Of a stretch of 39,101 nt of DNA, positions 28,341-34,057 are shown piece by piece. The position numbers and the translations under genes are program-made. How positions within the stretch are numbered: position 1 is the stretch's first letter; each line of letters begins with the position of its first letter. The notes under the pieces are model-generated. The model was not told the origin of the DNA. It did no database searches and saw nothing but the letters and a program-made list of their open reading frames with translations. The stretch covers positions 1-39,101 of the forward strand of contig JAJCYJ010000801.1 in assembly GCA_029262975.1 (NCBI GenBank), written 5' to 3'. This stretch comes from Saprospiraceae bacterium. Its GTDB lineage: Bacteria; Bacteroidota; Bacteroidia; Chitinophagales; Saprospiraceae.

Positions 28341-28895
28341 TTATTTTTTAATCAAAAAATAAACACATTCACCAGAAACTCCTTTTGGTGGGTAGAACTG
28401 ATATAATTCACCTTCATTTGTTTGGTAATTTTCAAAGCTACATTCCACTTTTCCAGTTGCTTTATTTTTAAAATCCTCAAAATGAGTTTCAATTAATTCA
28501 ATTCCTTCTTTGTGATTTTCAACTATGTTAATTTTTTCATTTTCTAAAATGTAATTTACTTCTTCATTATTTTTTATTACTTCACTTTCTACCTCTTCAA
28601 ACAATGAATATTCTTTAACGGCAGAAAGATAAATTTCTAAATTATTTTTGATTTGGTAAGCTAACGCCCATTTTTGTTTATAAGATAAAGAATCTTCTAA
28701 ATTTCCTTTTTCAGCTACATCTTTTGTGAAATCATTTGAATTTTCGATGATCATATCTAATAAACAAGATGCTATTGGCATAGCGTCACCATCACGTTTA
28801 ACTAAATAATCTAATTCATCAAAAATGTTTTTAACATTAAACTTGTTGAATAATTCGTTAAGTCCGTTTAAATCCTGTTGTGATAATGTTTTCAT
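28341..28895 (-). CDS. Hypothetical first-early protein (184 aa)
   Basis: The start at 28895 (MKTLSQQDLNGLNELFNKFN) is used because it follows an A-rich leader. An in-frame TTG 11 codons upstream would lie at the predicted transcription start. The protein is acidic and mostly helical, with a middle section SYKQKWALAYQIKNNLEIYL and Glu-rich C-terminal half, ending in a beta-like FYPPKGVSGECVYFLI. No family is recognised. As the first gene after the candidate early promoter, it should be abundant early after infection. A host-takeover role is plausible, not shown. Confidence 0.6.
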   Translation of the reverse strand: MKTLSQQDLNGLNELFNKFNVKNIFDELDYLVKRDGDAMPIASCLLDMIIENSNDFTKDVAEKGNLEDSLSYKQKWALAYQIKNNLEIYLSAVKEYSLFEEVESEVIKNNEEVNYILENEKINIVENHKEGIELIETHFEDFKNKATGKVECSFENYQTNEGELYQFYPPKGVSGECVYFLIKK

Positions 28896-28937
28896 TTTGC
28901 AAGGTTTTAATGTAGTGGTTAGTTCCAAACTACCCTA

Positions 28938-28958
28938 CAAATATATACATTGTATATA
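28938..28958 (-). promoter_or_regulatory. Candidate early leftward promoter with overlapping operator
   Basis: Minus-strand TATATTTG at 28945-28938 matches TAnnTTTG, 40-50 bp upstream of the 184-aa gene. It is overlapped by a near-perfect palindrome, TATATACA-T-TGTATATA (28942-28958), 8-bp arms with one central base. No TTG is visible at the -33 position, so the promoter may need activation or be repressor-controlled. This would drive the long early region. A second AT-rich inverted repeat, ATAAAAATA/TATTTTTAT, lies at 28969-28990. Confidence 0.5.
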
Positions 28959-29141
28959 CATCTGCCTAATAAAAATACATTTATTTTTATAATTAATAGC
29001 TAACTAACTGATAATCAAAGAGATTAATTTTTTGAATGGGAATGTGTGGTGGCGAAAGCTCAAACTGTTTCGTGTAAAATTGTGTAGAAATGAAATTTCG
29101 AGAACAATTTAAGCGAATAATTTAATGATTAATCCACTGAA

Positions 29142-29915
29142 CTATCGCAATGCTTTAGACAATTCATAACAGTCTTTAATCGCGAGCTTATCTTTTGATG
29201 ATAAGATAATGTCATCCTTAAATTCTCTGCCGATAAATCTAACTTTTATTACCTTATCTGAATTTTTAGCAATAGCTTTCAGTATTCCATTGTCTCTACC
29301 TTTCGAGTATTGTATTACTTCCCAAATTTTACCCCCTGAATTATCAGATTTATTAGAATCATCAAATCTTTTAATCTCAGAACTTGTATAGGTTGTGCCA
29401 TTTACAATCACTTTAATTTTAGTATGAAACAACCAATCGCTTGAATGATAATTGCTAACTAGATAGCAATATCCATCTGTGTTAATGTCTGCTCTTAGTC
29501 CTTTTCTATTCAACCATCTTGCTCCCCAAGATTTATGGTAATACCATCCAATGCCATTAAACTCGTCAACTTTCTTTTTAAACTTTTTTTCAAGTTTAGT
29601 GATAATTTTTTGATTCAATTCATCACTTTTTTTCTTCTCATCAAGTCTAATCTTTTTTTGTTCTTTACTTTTTAACATCAAACCTGGTATGATTTCACTG
29701 TAGGTTTTATTTGTAAAGCCATCAATAAAAGAAGGGTTTTCCTTTATTGCTTTAGATAACTCATAACCATTATCTAATTTGTTTTTATTTTCGAGCATAA
29801 TTAGATGGACGGTATATTTCTCTGGATTAAACTTGGTATTCATTGTTATTTCAGGTTCTTCTTTACAAGAAAATAAAATGGTTGAAATGAATAATGATAA
29901 CAATAGTTTTTTCAT
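29142..29915 (-). CDS. Lipoprotein (257 aa), possible superinfection factor
   Basis: The N-terminus MKKLLLSLFISTILFSCKEE is a signal peptide with a lipobox (LFSC, lipidated Cys17), so the protein should be exported and anchored by lipid to a membrane. Residues 80-120 are a long Lys-rich helix (KKIRLDEKKKSDELNQKIIT). Residues 120-257 form a conserved-looking domain, GYCYLVSNYHSSDWLFHTKI ... IWEVIQYS ... VIKVRFIGREFKDDIILSS, similar to a beta domain found in bacterial lipoproteins and prophage genes in which 'Ylr....y....wlF......' recurs. Phage lipoproteins often block re-infection. It has a long leader region of its own, which argues for separate control. Confidence 0.65.
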   Translation of the reverse strand: MKKLLLSLFISTILFSCKEEPEITMNTKFNPEKYTVHLIMLENKNKLDNGYELSKAIKENPSFIDGFTNKTYSEIIPGLMLKSKEQKKIRLDEKKKSDELNQKIITKLEKKFKKKVDEFNGIGWYYHKSWGARWLNRKGLRADINTDGYCYLVSNYHSSDWLFHTKIKVIVNGTTYTSSEIKRFDDSNKSDNSGGKIWEVIQYSKGRDNGILKAIAKNSDKVIKVRFIGREFKDDIILSSKDKLAIKDCYELSKALR

Positions 29916-30540
29916 AGCGGTTTTTTTTAATTAATTAAATAAAGAAAGCGTGAGCCCCCATTTTATCGAAGCACCGCTAAGGCTCCATCCAAATAGACAA
30001 CCCACGCCTGAAGCGTTGTAAATCTGTTTAGATGATTCGGAAAATAGCGGTTTTCGATTTTACAGATATTACAACAAACTTAATAAAATTAATTGGGCTG
30101 GCTATTAGGTAAAAATACGTAATTTATTTTAAGTATTTACACGTATTATGTTAAAAGTATTTATACAGATCGTAGTGGTGGCGTGGCTATTTAACATAAA
30201 ATTACGTTATAAGGCATTTTGTAGCTGAATCAAAATAACAATATTGAAGCCTTCAAAATGTTTTATGAACGAATATTATGTTAATTAGCTTTGGGGAAGA
30301 AAAATACGTTAATTGACATATTTTAGGGTCAATTAATCTCTGTAGGGGGAGATAGTATTTTTCAACAGAAGGGGTGGTGTAGAGTAAATAGATTGGCATC
30401 CACCTGGGATAGTAATGTAAATATATCTACCTATGTAGATATACTTAGTATATTATACGTGTTTTAACGGATTGACAGCTAAAGTTTATTTAATTAGTTT
30501 TCGTTATTAATTCAATAATACTGGAAAAAATGTTAATATA
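29916..30540. other. 0.6-kb non-coding region with several inverted repeats
   Basis: No credible gene is found. Visible structure: an 11-bp direct repeat ATAGCGGTTTT at 29914 and 30044; AGCGTG (about 29947) and CACGCC (about 30003) as a long-range stem; TTGTAAATCTGT (30016-30027) against ACAGATATTACAA (30062-30074) enclosing a GAAAA/TTTTC stem; AATACGT against ACGTATT near 30115-30147; TTAATTGAC (30309-30317) against GTCAATTAA (30328-30336); TATATCTAC (30422-30430) against GTAGATATA (30435-30443). Motifs of the type AAAATACGT and TATGTTA recur. It separates the leftward early genes from the rightward accessory block and should hold the control region of both. The G/C-richer 29945-30015 part may be a structured leader of the lipoprotein mRNA. 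Confidence 0.5.
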
Positions 30541-30572
30541 TTGTAAATATTATAACTTATAAGTTATATTTG
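30541..30572 (+). promoter_or_regulatory. Rightward promoter with 18-bp palindromic operator
   Basis: TTG at 30541-30543 and TATATTTG at 30565-30572, 21 bp apart, match the Bacteroidota -33/-7 pattern. The perfect palindrome TATAACTTATAAGTTATA (30551-30568) fills the spacer and overlaps the -7 box, an ideal site for repression by the HTH protein encoded second in the operon. The predicted start of transcription is only a few bases downstream, at or beyond the TTG start codon of the first gene. Confidence 0.65.
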
Positions 30573-30574
30573 CG

Positions 30575-30949
30575 TTGAATAGGAGAGCGGTCATATTATT
30601 TCCAGGCAATAAATATAATATTTGTTGTGATGTTGATTATGTAGATGAATTTTTGCAATACTTAATGACAGATGAAAGACATATGAATGAAATCAAACAG
30701 ATTATAAATTGTCTTAGAGAAGGAGTAATTCATAAAAAAGCTGGTCGAGAAGGGGATGCTTACGCCCTTAAGCCATTTATGAATACTAAAAATGATAGAA
30801 TAATATGCAACATAACTAAAAGAAAAAATAAAACTCAGTGTATTGTTATGGCAGAATTATTTCCTAGTAAAAAAACAATGAAAAATGACAAAAAAATAAA
30901 GACTAGATACCAAATCGTCTCAAATTATAGATATGAAATCATTGAATAA
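30575..30949 (+). CDS. Probable RelE/HigB-type toxin (124 aa)
   Basis: The frame starts at TTG (30575); an internal ATG at 30665 would leave 94 residues. The sequence has features of a RelE/HigB-like RNase toxin: a helix-rich start (VDYVDEFLQYLMTDE, then IKQIINCLREG), a basic core HKKAGREGDAYALKPFMNTK, and a strand set RIICNITKRKNKTQCIVMAEL followed by FPSKKTMKNDKK, comparable to 'yelr....RI.y.......i.lLh.F.KK....k'. Catalytic residues cannot be fixed by eye. It overlaps the HTH gene by 17 bases, with the toxin first, as in HigBA. The start codon lies almost on the predicted transcription start. Confidence 0.55.
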   Translation: MNRRAVILFPGNKYNICCDVDYVDEFLQYLMTDERHMNEIKQIINCLREGVIHKKAGREGDAYALKPFMNTKNDRIICNITKRKNKTQCIVMAELFPSKKTMKNDKKIKTRYQIVSNYRYEIIE

Positions 30950-31412
30950 AATAAAAAAACTTTTTGAAGCTAAGGAATTTGATTTAGGATATGAATCTGG
31001 TATGGTTCAGGCAAGAATTTTAGGACCAATAGTAGGATTAATTCAAAAAAGGAATATCAAACAAGATGAATTAGAAAAATTAACTGGACTTAAACAGCCA
31101 TTTCTAAGTGGGCTTTTTGGTGGTGTTAGAAGATTAAATATGGAGCATATTGCAAAACTGCAATATGCTTTAGATATAACGCTACAACAACCAGAGTATC
31201 TTACAAATATCGATCATAAGGAAAAGCATTATTCTACTAAAGACAACCAGACAACGGACTTGTCTGCTGTAGACTCAATATATGATAATGAAAAAAGTAC
31301 AATATTTATAAAGTTTGACACATATCGCTTCAATGAATTTGAAAATGAACATATTGCTGTATCAAGGTCTTCAACATCATCAAGCAGAATGTTGAGTAAT
31401 CTGCTGGGGTAA
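30933..31412 (+). CDS. XRE-type HTH protein, probable antitoxin (159 aa)
   Basis: Residues 28-90 form an XRE-like helix-turn-helix: ILGPIVGLIQKRNIKQDELE, then LTGLKQPFLSGLFGGVRRLN and MEHIAKLQYALDITLQQPEY, matching 'L...r...gltQ.eLA...gi.qp.is.l.nG....t.....kla.aL'. The C-terminal 70 residues are polar and Ser/Thr-rich (NQTTDLSAVDSIYDNEKSTI and RSSTSSSRMLSNLLG), as expected for a disordered antitoxin tail that binds a toxin. The gene follows the toxin-like gene with a 17-base overlap. It should bind the palindrome 30551-30568 and repress the operon. Confidence 0.75.
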   Translation: MKSLNKIKKLFEAKEFDLGYESGMVQARILGPIVGLIQKRNIKQDELEKLTGLKQPFLSGLFGGVRRLNMEHIAKLQYALDITLQQPEYLTNIDHKEKHYSTKDNQTTDLSAVDSIYDNEKSTIFIKFDTYRFNEFENEHIAVSRSSTSSSRMLSNLLG

Positions 31413-31424
31413 AAGAAAACACTT

Positions 31425-31814
31425 ATGATAAAATGTAGACACATAATTTTTGCAAATGATGTTATCGTTGATAAATTTTCTAATGATTCATCTGTAATAA
31501 GTATATATGATTATTTTGAAGTAACTCAGTTTCCAGGAATACTAACACCCTCAAAATTATTATTAGTTTTAGAGAGAACTTCAAAAACAGATCCATATAA
31601 TATTGATTGTATTTTGAAAGTCAAGTATCTTAAACACGAAGTGGAAACAAATTTGAATATTGATTTTGAAGATAAAGAGTTTGCACATCACGTAGTGAAA
31701 ATGCCTGCTTTTAATTTAACCAATGAAGGAGCCATTGAGTTTAAATTACTTAAAGGAAAAAAAGAGATTATCTCTCATATTGTAAGGGTTAATTTATCAA
31801 CCTCAAAAGACTAG
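31425..31814 (+). CDS. DUF6941-like protein (129 aa)
   Basis: The protein begins MIKCRHIIFANDVIVDKFSN and continues SVISIYDYFEVTQFPGILTP, then SKLLLVLERTSKTDP. This fits the DUF6941 pattern: 'm.v....fAd.v.vd.....l.gvfd.i....fP.....l.lv.r.eg...e'. The rest is beta-rich (VKYLKHEVETNLNIDFEDKE, then FKLLKGKKEIISHIVRVNLS), so it is probably a single beta-sandwich domain. Function is unknown. It begins 12 bases after the HTH gene and is followed by the HicBA promoter, so it appears to be the third gene of the HigBA-like operon. Confidence 0.6.
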   Translation: MIKCRHIIFANDVIVDKFSNDSSVISIYDYFEVTQFPGILTPSKLLLVLERTSKTDPYNIDCILKVKYLKHEVETNLNIDFEDKEFAHHVVKMPAFNLTNEGAIEFKLLKGKKEIISHIVRVNLSTSKD

Positions 31815-31832
31815 AATGTTTTACATTTTTCG

Positions 31833-31840
31833 TATCTTTG
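31833..31840 (+). promoter_or_regulatory. Candidate promoter for hicBA
   Basis: TATCTTTG on the plus strand is a full match to TAnnTTTG, 23 bases ahead of the hicB start. The spacer to any -33 TTG is unclear (TTTTACA lies about 12-18 bases upstream). It sits in the 49-base gap between the DUF6941-like gene and hicB, the only gap large enough for a promoter in this part of the block. Confidence 0.55.
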
Positions 31841-31863
31841 TGATAACCAGATAAACAAACTCG

Positions 31864-32247
31864 ATGAGTATAAAAAACAAAGAATTTGAAGAACTTATAA
31901 GTTTCACTAATAAAGGAATAGAATTTTCTTTAACGGTGTTTACAGGAAAAGATAAAGAAACAAATTCTTTTGTATCATTTATTCCATCTCTCAATATTTC
32001 TGGTTACGGTGAAACTGAAGAAGAATCTGATGAAATGTTAAGAGATTGTTCTAAAGATTATTTCGATAATCTTAGTAAACTGTCTGTGAAAAATAGAAAT
32101 ATAGAATTAGTTAATAATGGATGGAAAAAAACACCTTATAGAAATAAAGAATTTAGACCATTTATTGATTCTGAAGGCAGATTGAAAAACTTTAATTTTG
32201 ATGGAGAGCTTGTTAGGCATAATGTTAATGAGCTTGTTGCTGCATAA
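31864..32247 (+). CDS. hicB: HicB-like antitoxin
   Basis: A 127-residue HicB-type protein. The partial RNase-H-like HicB fold is seen in FSLTVFTGKDKETNSFVSFI (18-37), followed by SGYGETEEESDEMLRDCSKD (47-66), the region that corresponds to 'G.tpeeAl.n.kea...'. The C-terminal 50 residues contain NGWKKTPYRNKEFRPFIDSE and no clear HTH or RHH domain. It is encoded first, five bases before hicA; bacterial HicBA pairs occur in both orders. It should bind and block HicA and repress the promoter. Because no DNA-binding domain is obvious, regulation may differ from the textbook system. Confidence 0.7.
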   Translation: MSIKNKEFEELISFTNKGIEFSLTVFTGKDKETNSFVSFIPSLNISGYGETEEESDEMLRDCSKDYFDNLSKLSVKNRNIELVNNGWKKTPYRNKEFRPFIDSEGRLKNFNFDGELVRHNVNELVAA

Positions 32248-32252
32248 AATAT

Positions 32253-32489
32253 ATGAGTATAAAAGGATCCGTAAAACCAAAATGCTTGATTAAATTTCTT
32301 TTGTTTCAAGGATGCGTAAAGAAAAAAACAGTAGGCAGTCATACTAAATACACCAAAACAGGAATACTTCGGTCATTGACAGTTCGAGAAAATGACAAGG
32401 AAGTTCCAAGATTACATATTCATACTACATTAAAAACATTAGGAATAAGCAAGAAAGTGTTTTACGCTTGGGTTAAAGATAATTGTTAA
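32253..32489 (+). CDS. hicA: HicA-like mRNA interferase toxin
   Basis: A 78-residue HicA-like protein. The dsRBD-like fold is visible: KPKCLIKFLLFQGCVKKKTV (8-27), then GSHTKYTKTG (28-37), with the catalytic His30 in the conserved 'GSH..y' motif, then TVRENDKEVPRLHIHTTLKT (43-62) and a C-terminal LGISKKVFYAWV helix. HicA toxins bind mRNA and cleave it in translation-arrested cells; they are typically 60-85 residues. It starts five bases after the HicB gene. The His in a GSH context is the strongest single mark. No truncation is evident. Confidence 0.8.
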   Translation: MSIKGSVKPKCLIKFLLFQGCVKKKTVGSHTKYTKTGILRSLTVRENDKEVPRLHIHTTLKTLGISKKVFYAWVKDNC

Positions 32490-32568
32490 TTCTATCTTTT
32501 ATTATTATTTCTAAGTGTTTTACACCGTATCAAGTCGTAGGTGTTTATACGGATAGGGGTAGATTGTT

Positions 32569-32576
32569 TATGTTTG
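32569..32576 (+). promoter_or_regulatory. Candidate promoter for the membrane protein gene
   Basis: TATGTTTG fits TAnnTTTG. The start ATG of the next gene lies only four bases downstream, so a transcript from here would be leaderless or nearly so. Upstream lie CCGTAT (32525-32530) and ATACGG (about 32547-32552), a possible operator pair. No TTG at the right -33 distance is obvious. Confidence 0.4.
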
Positions 32577-32580
32577 GTGA

Positions 32581-33018
32581 ATGGATTATGTAGAAAAATG
32601 TCAAGCTGAAATAATCTTATTCTTAGAAAAGCCTAAAAAAATCAATAGGGTAATAAGAAAGTTTAAGGGGACTTTAAAAGAAACTCATATAAAGAACTTC
32701 ATTGAAGGTAATCTTAATGTAAGATTCATAAAAGATTCAAAGGATCGATATAAATCAACTGATGAAGTTGTATTAGAGGCAAAAAGATTTTTGAAACCTT
32801 TTAAGACTAAAATAGATTATTGGAAATATGTTTATGGTGCTGCAACATTAGTTTTAGCTGGATTCGCATTATATCAAAATAATGAGATAAGGTCTTATGA
32901 TGAGGATTTTAAAATATTAGACAATAAAGTACGATTGCTAATACAAAAGCAAGAACAAAATACGGAAAGCACTTATCAAATAATCGAAATAGATTCCTCA
33001 TCAATAGAAGTAAAGTAA
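32581..33018 (+). CDS. Single-pass membrane protein of the accessory block (145 aa)
   Basis: The N-terminal 80 residues are basic and helical (KCQAEIILFLEKPKKINRVI, then LKETHIKNFIEGNLNVRFIK). One transmembrane segment lies at about residues 85-100 (YVYGAATLVLAGFALY). The last 45 residues form a charged helix (EIRSYDEDFKILDNKVRLLI). No family is recognised. The topology suggests a cytoplasmic basic N-domain and a periplasmic tail. It is the last gene of the plus-strand block and is followed at once by a strong terminator. Membrane-anchored proteins in such blocks often exclude other phages, but this is inference. Confidence 0.6.
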   Translation: MDYVEKCQAEIILFLEKPKKINRVIRKFKGTLKETHIKNFIEGNLNVRFIKDSKDRYKSTDEVVLEAKRFLKPFKTKIDYWKYVYGAATLVLAGFALYQNNEIRSYDEDFKILDNKVRLLIQKQEQNTESTYQIIEIDSSSIEVK

Positions 33019-33046
33019 GTTAAACAACCTCCAACGGTTGTTTAAC
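33019..33046 (+). terminator. Strong hairpin terminator at the end of the plus-strand block
   Basis: GTTAAACAACC at 33019-33029 and GGTTGTTTAAC at 33036-33046 form a perfect 11-bp stem with a 6-base loop. It begins directly after the stop codon of the membrane protein gene. The following bases are A/T-rich rather than a pure T-run. It separates the rightward accessory block from the leftward lysis genes, where transcription would otherwise converge. Confidence 0.75.
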
Positions 33047-33114
33047 ATAATATTAATTATTCTTCAGTTTAGCATTCACCTAACATTAATCGTTAAATTA
33101 AAGTTTGAGCTTTC

Positions 33115-33171
33115 AAAATTCCTTGATTGGGTTGGGAGTTCGTAGAACGTAAACACAAGTCAAGGAATTTT
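33115..33171. repeat. 12-bp inverted repeat with 33-base loop, structured element
   Basis: AAAATTCCTTGA (33115-33126) and TCAAGGAATTTT (33160-33171) are perfect inverted copies. Inside the loop GTTC-GTA-GAAC forms a small second hairpin. A TATGTTT-GAA-AAACATA stem lies further on, near 33207-33223. This non-coding gap (33047-33293) lies between convergent blocks and has no credible gene. It may be a leftward terminator for the lysis operon, a small RNA, or part of a recombination site. Confidence 0.45.
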
Positions 33172-33293
33172 CTACAAATATAGTTATTTAAATTCAATTG
33201 TCGAATTATGTTTGAAAAACATAAGGATAGTCGCTGAGGTAGCCTTGTGTAGAGGTGATGGAATTTTTGAGGGAAAGAAGTTAAATGCTGAGG

Positions 33294-33680
33294 TTATTTC
33301 AGCAACATTCCGATTAGAACACCTCCTACTAGAGTGGTGGGGATGCCATAAAATGTTAATCTCTTAGCTAATCTCAATTTTTTATCAGCTACTTGAAGCG
33401 ATTTAGAAAGTTCTAAGAGTCTTTTATTGTTTTCTGCTATAATTTGGTTGTCTTTGTTTAAAACAGCCTTAAAATTGATTATTTGTAGGCTTAGGTTAGA
33501 TATTAAACTGTCTTTCTTGGGTGAGTTAATTAAACACTCTAAACACCTCTTGTCTTGATTGTCAGTATAACAAATACAACTATCCTGGATTGATGGCTGA
33601 GCGTATGCTGTCTCGTTTATCCCTATCAGCAGACCAAATAATAAGGCTGTCAGAATGTATGTTTCTCGTAATTTCTTCAT
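33294..33680 (-). CDS. Spanin-like exported protein with C-terminal TM (128 aa)
   Basis: The start at 33680 (MKKLRETYILTALLFGLLIG) gives a cleavable-looking signal (likely after AYA in NETAYAQ), then a cysteine-rich patch CICYTDNQDKRCLECL, a heptad-like coiled coil (NFKAVLNKDNQIIAENNKRL), and a C-terminal membrane segment at about 107-128 (LTFYGIPTTLVGGVLIGMLL). A protein anchored at one end in a membrane and exported at the other recalls spanins, although no lipobox is present. The gene starts inside the upstream i-spanin-like gene in another frame, overlapping it by about 100 bases, an arrangement much like Rz/Rz1. Confidence 0.65.
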   Translation of the reverse strand: MKKLRETYILTALLFGLLIGINETAYAQPSIQDSCICYTDNQDKRCLECLINSPKKDSLISNLSLQIINFKAVLNKDNQIIAENNKRLLELSKSLQVADKKLRLAKRLTFYGIPTTLVGGVLIGMLLK

Positions 33681-33867
33681 ATCTAAATTCAAGTTGATTA
33701 TTCTTCTTTAAAAGTAGTGCTTTTTCTTGGTTTAAATCGTGTATTTTTAAACGATACAATTCTTCTTCTGGACTTATTCCTTCAGAAGAACTAAAAAATC
33801 CACTACCTATTAAATAAATAAGTAAGACTATTATTAAATTTTCTTTTGTCAGATATTTATTTAACAT
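33580..33867 (-). CDS. i-spanin (Rz)-like protein (95 aa)
   Basis: Residues 9-25 are a membrane anchor (ENLIIVLLIYLIGSGFFS). Residues 33-70 form a coiled coil with heptads of Leu and charged residues (EEELYRLKIHDLNQEKALLL, then NNQLEFRYEEITRNI). The rest is polar. Single N-terminal TM plus periplasmic coiled coil is the Rz architecture. It lies at the end of the lysis cassette after the endolysin and overlaps the next gene in another frame. Function: linking inner and outer membranes in the last step of lysis. Confidence comes from architecture and place. Confidence 0.7.
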   Translation of the reverse strand: MLNKYLTKENLIIVLLIYLIGSGFFSSSEGISPEEELYRLKIHDLNQEKALLLKKNNQLEFRYEEITRNIHSDSLIIWSADRDKRDSIRSAINPG

Positions 33868-33874
33868 AAATATA

Positions 33875-34054
33875 CTATTCTTTTGGTTTCAATCCAATTA
33901 ATGAGTCTTTAGAACGTAGAAATATCAACCCAAAACCAGCCAATGACAACGCCCTTTCATTATCTTGCTGCACGATAAATATATATCCTGCACCAATCAT
34001 AAATAATATCCCTAATAGGGTGGTAATTATACCATCTTTAAATAATCTCTTCAT
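33875..34054 (-). CDS. Two-TM microprotein in the lysis cassette (59 aa), holin candidate
   Basis: A 60-codon frame from ATG at 34054: MKRLFKDGIITTLLGILFMI, GAGYIFIVQQDNERALSLAG, then FGLIFLRSKDSLIGLK. Two hydrophobic stretches, at about 9-27 and 34-46, flank a polar turn (VQQDNERA), as in class II holins with two TMs. It lies three bases after the endolysin gene and eight bases before the i-spanin-like gene. Basic residues at the N-terminus and end fit a cytoplasmic-side anchoring. The alternative holin candidate is the 82-aa TM/coiled-coil protein just upstream of the endolysin. Confidence 0.65.
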   Translation of the reverse strand: MKRLFKDGIITTLLGILFMIGAGYIFIVQQDNERALSLAGFGLIFLRSKDSLIGLKPKE

Positions 34055-34057
34055 AAT

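Noticed and set aside
29945..30260. Possible integron attC site or host-type intergenic repeat (ACGTTATAAGGC, GTGGTGGCG motifs)
   Set aside because: The string GTTATAA does not fit the GTTRRRY core, no paired R' and R'' sites with a proper hairpin could be drawn, and no integron integrase is present. Kept only as a non-coding structured region.
33294..33680. Lipoprotein (o-spanin) call for the second spanin-like gene
   Set aside because: No Leu-x-x-Cys lipobox follows the signal; the first cysteines come about 10 residues after the likely cleavage site. A signal peptidase I site fits better.
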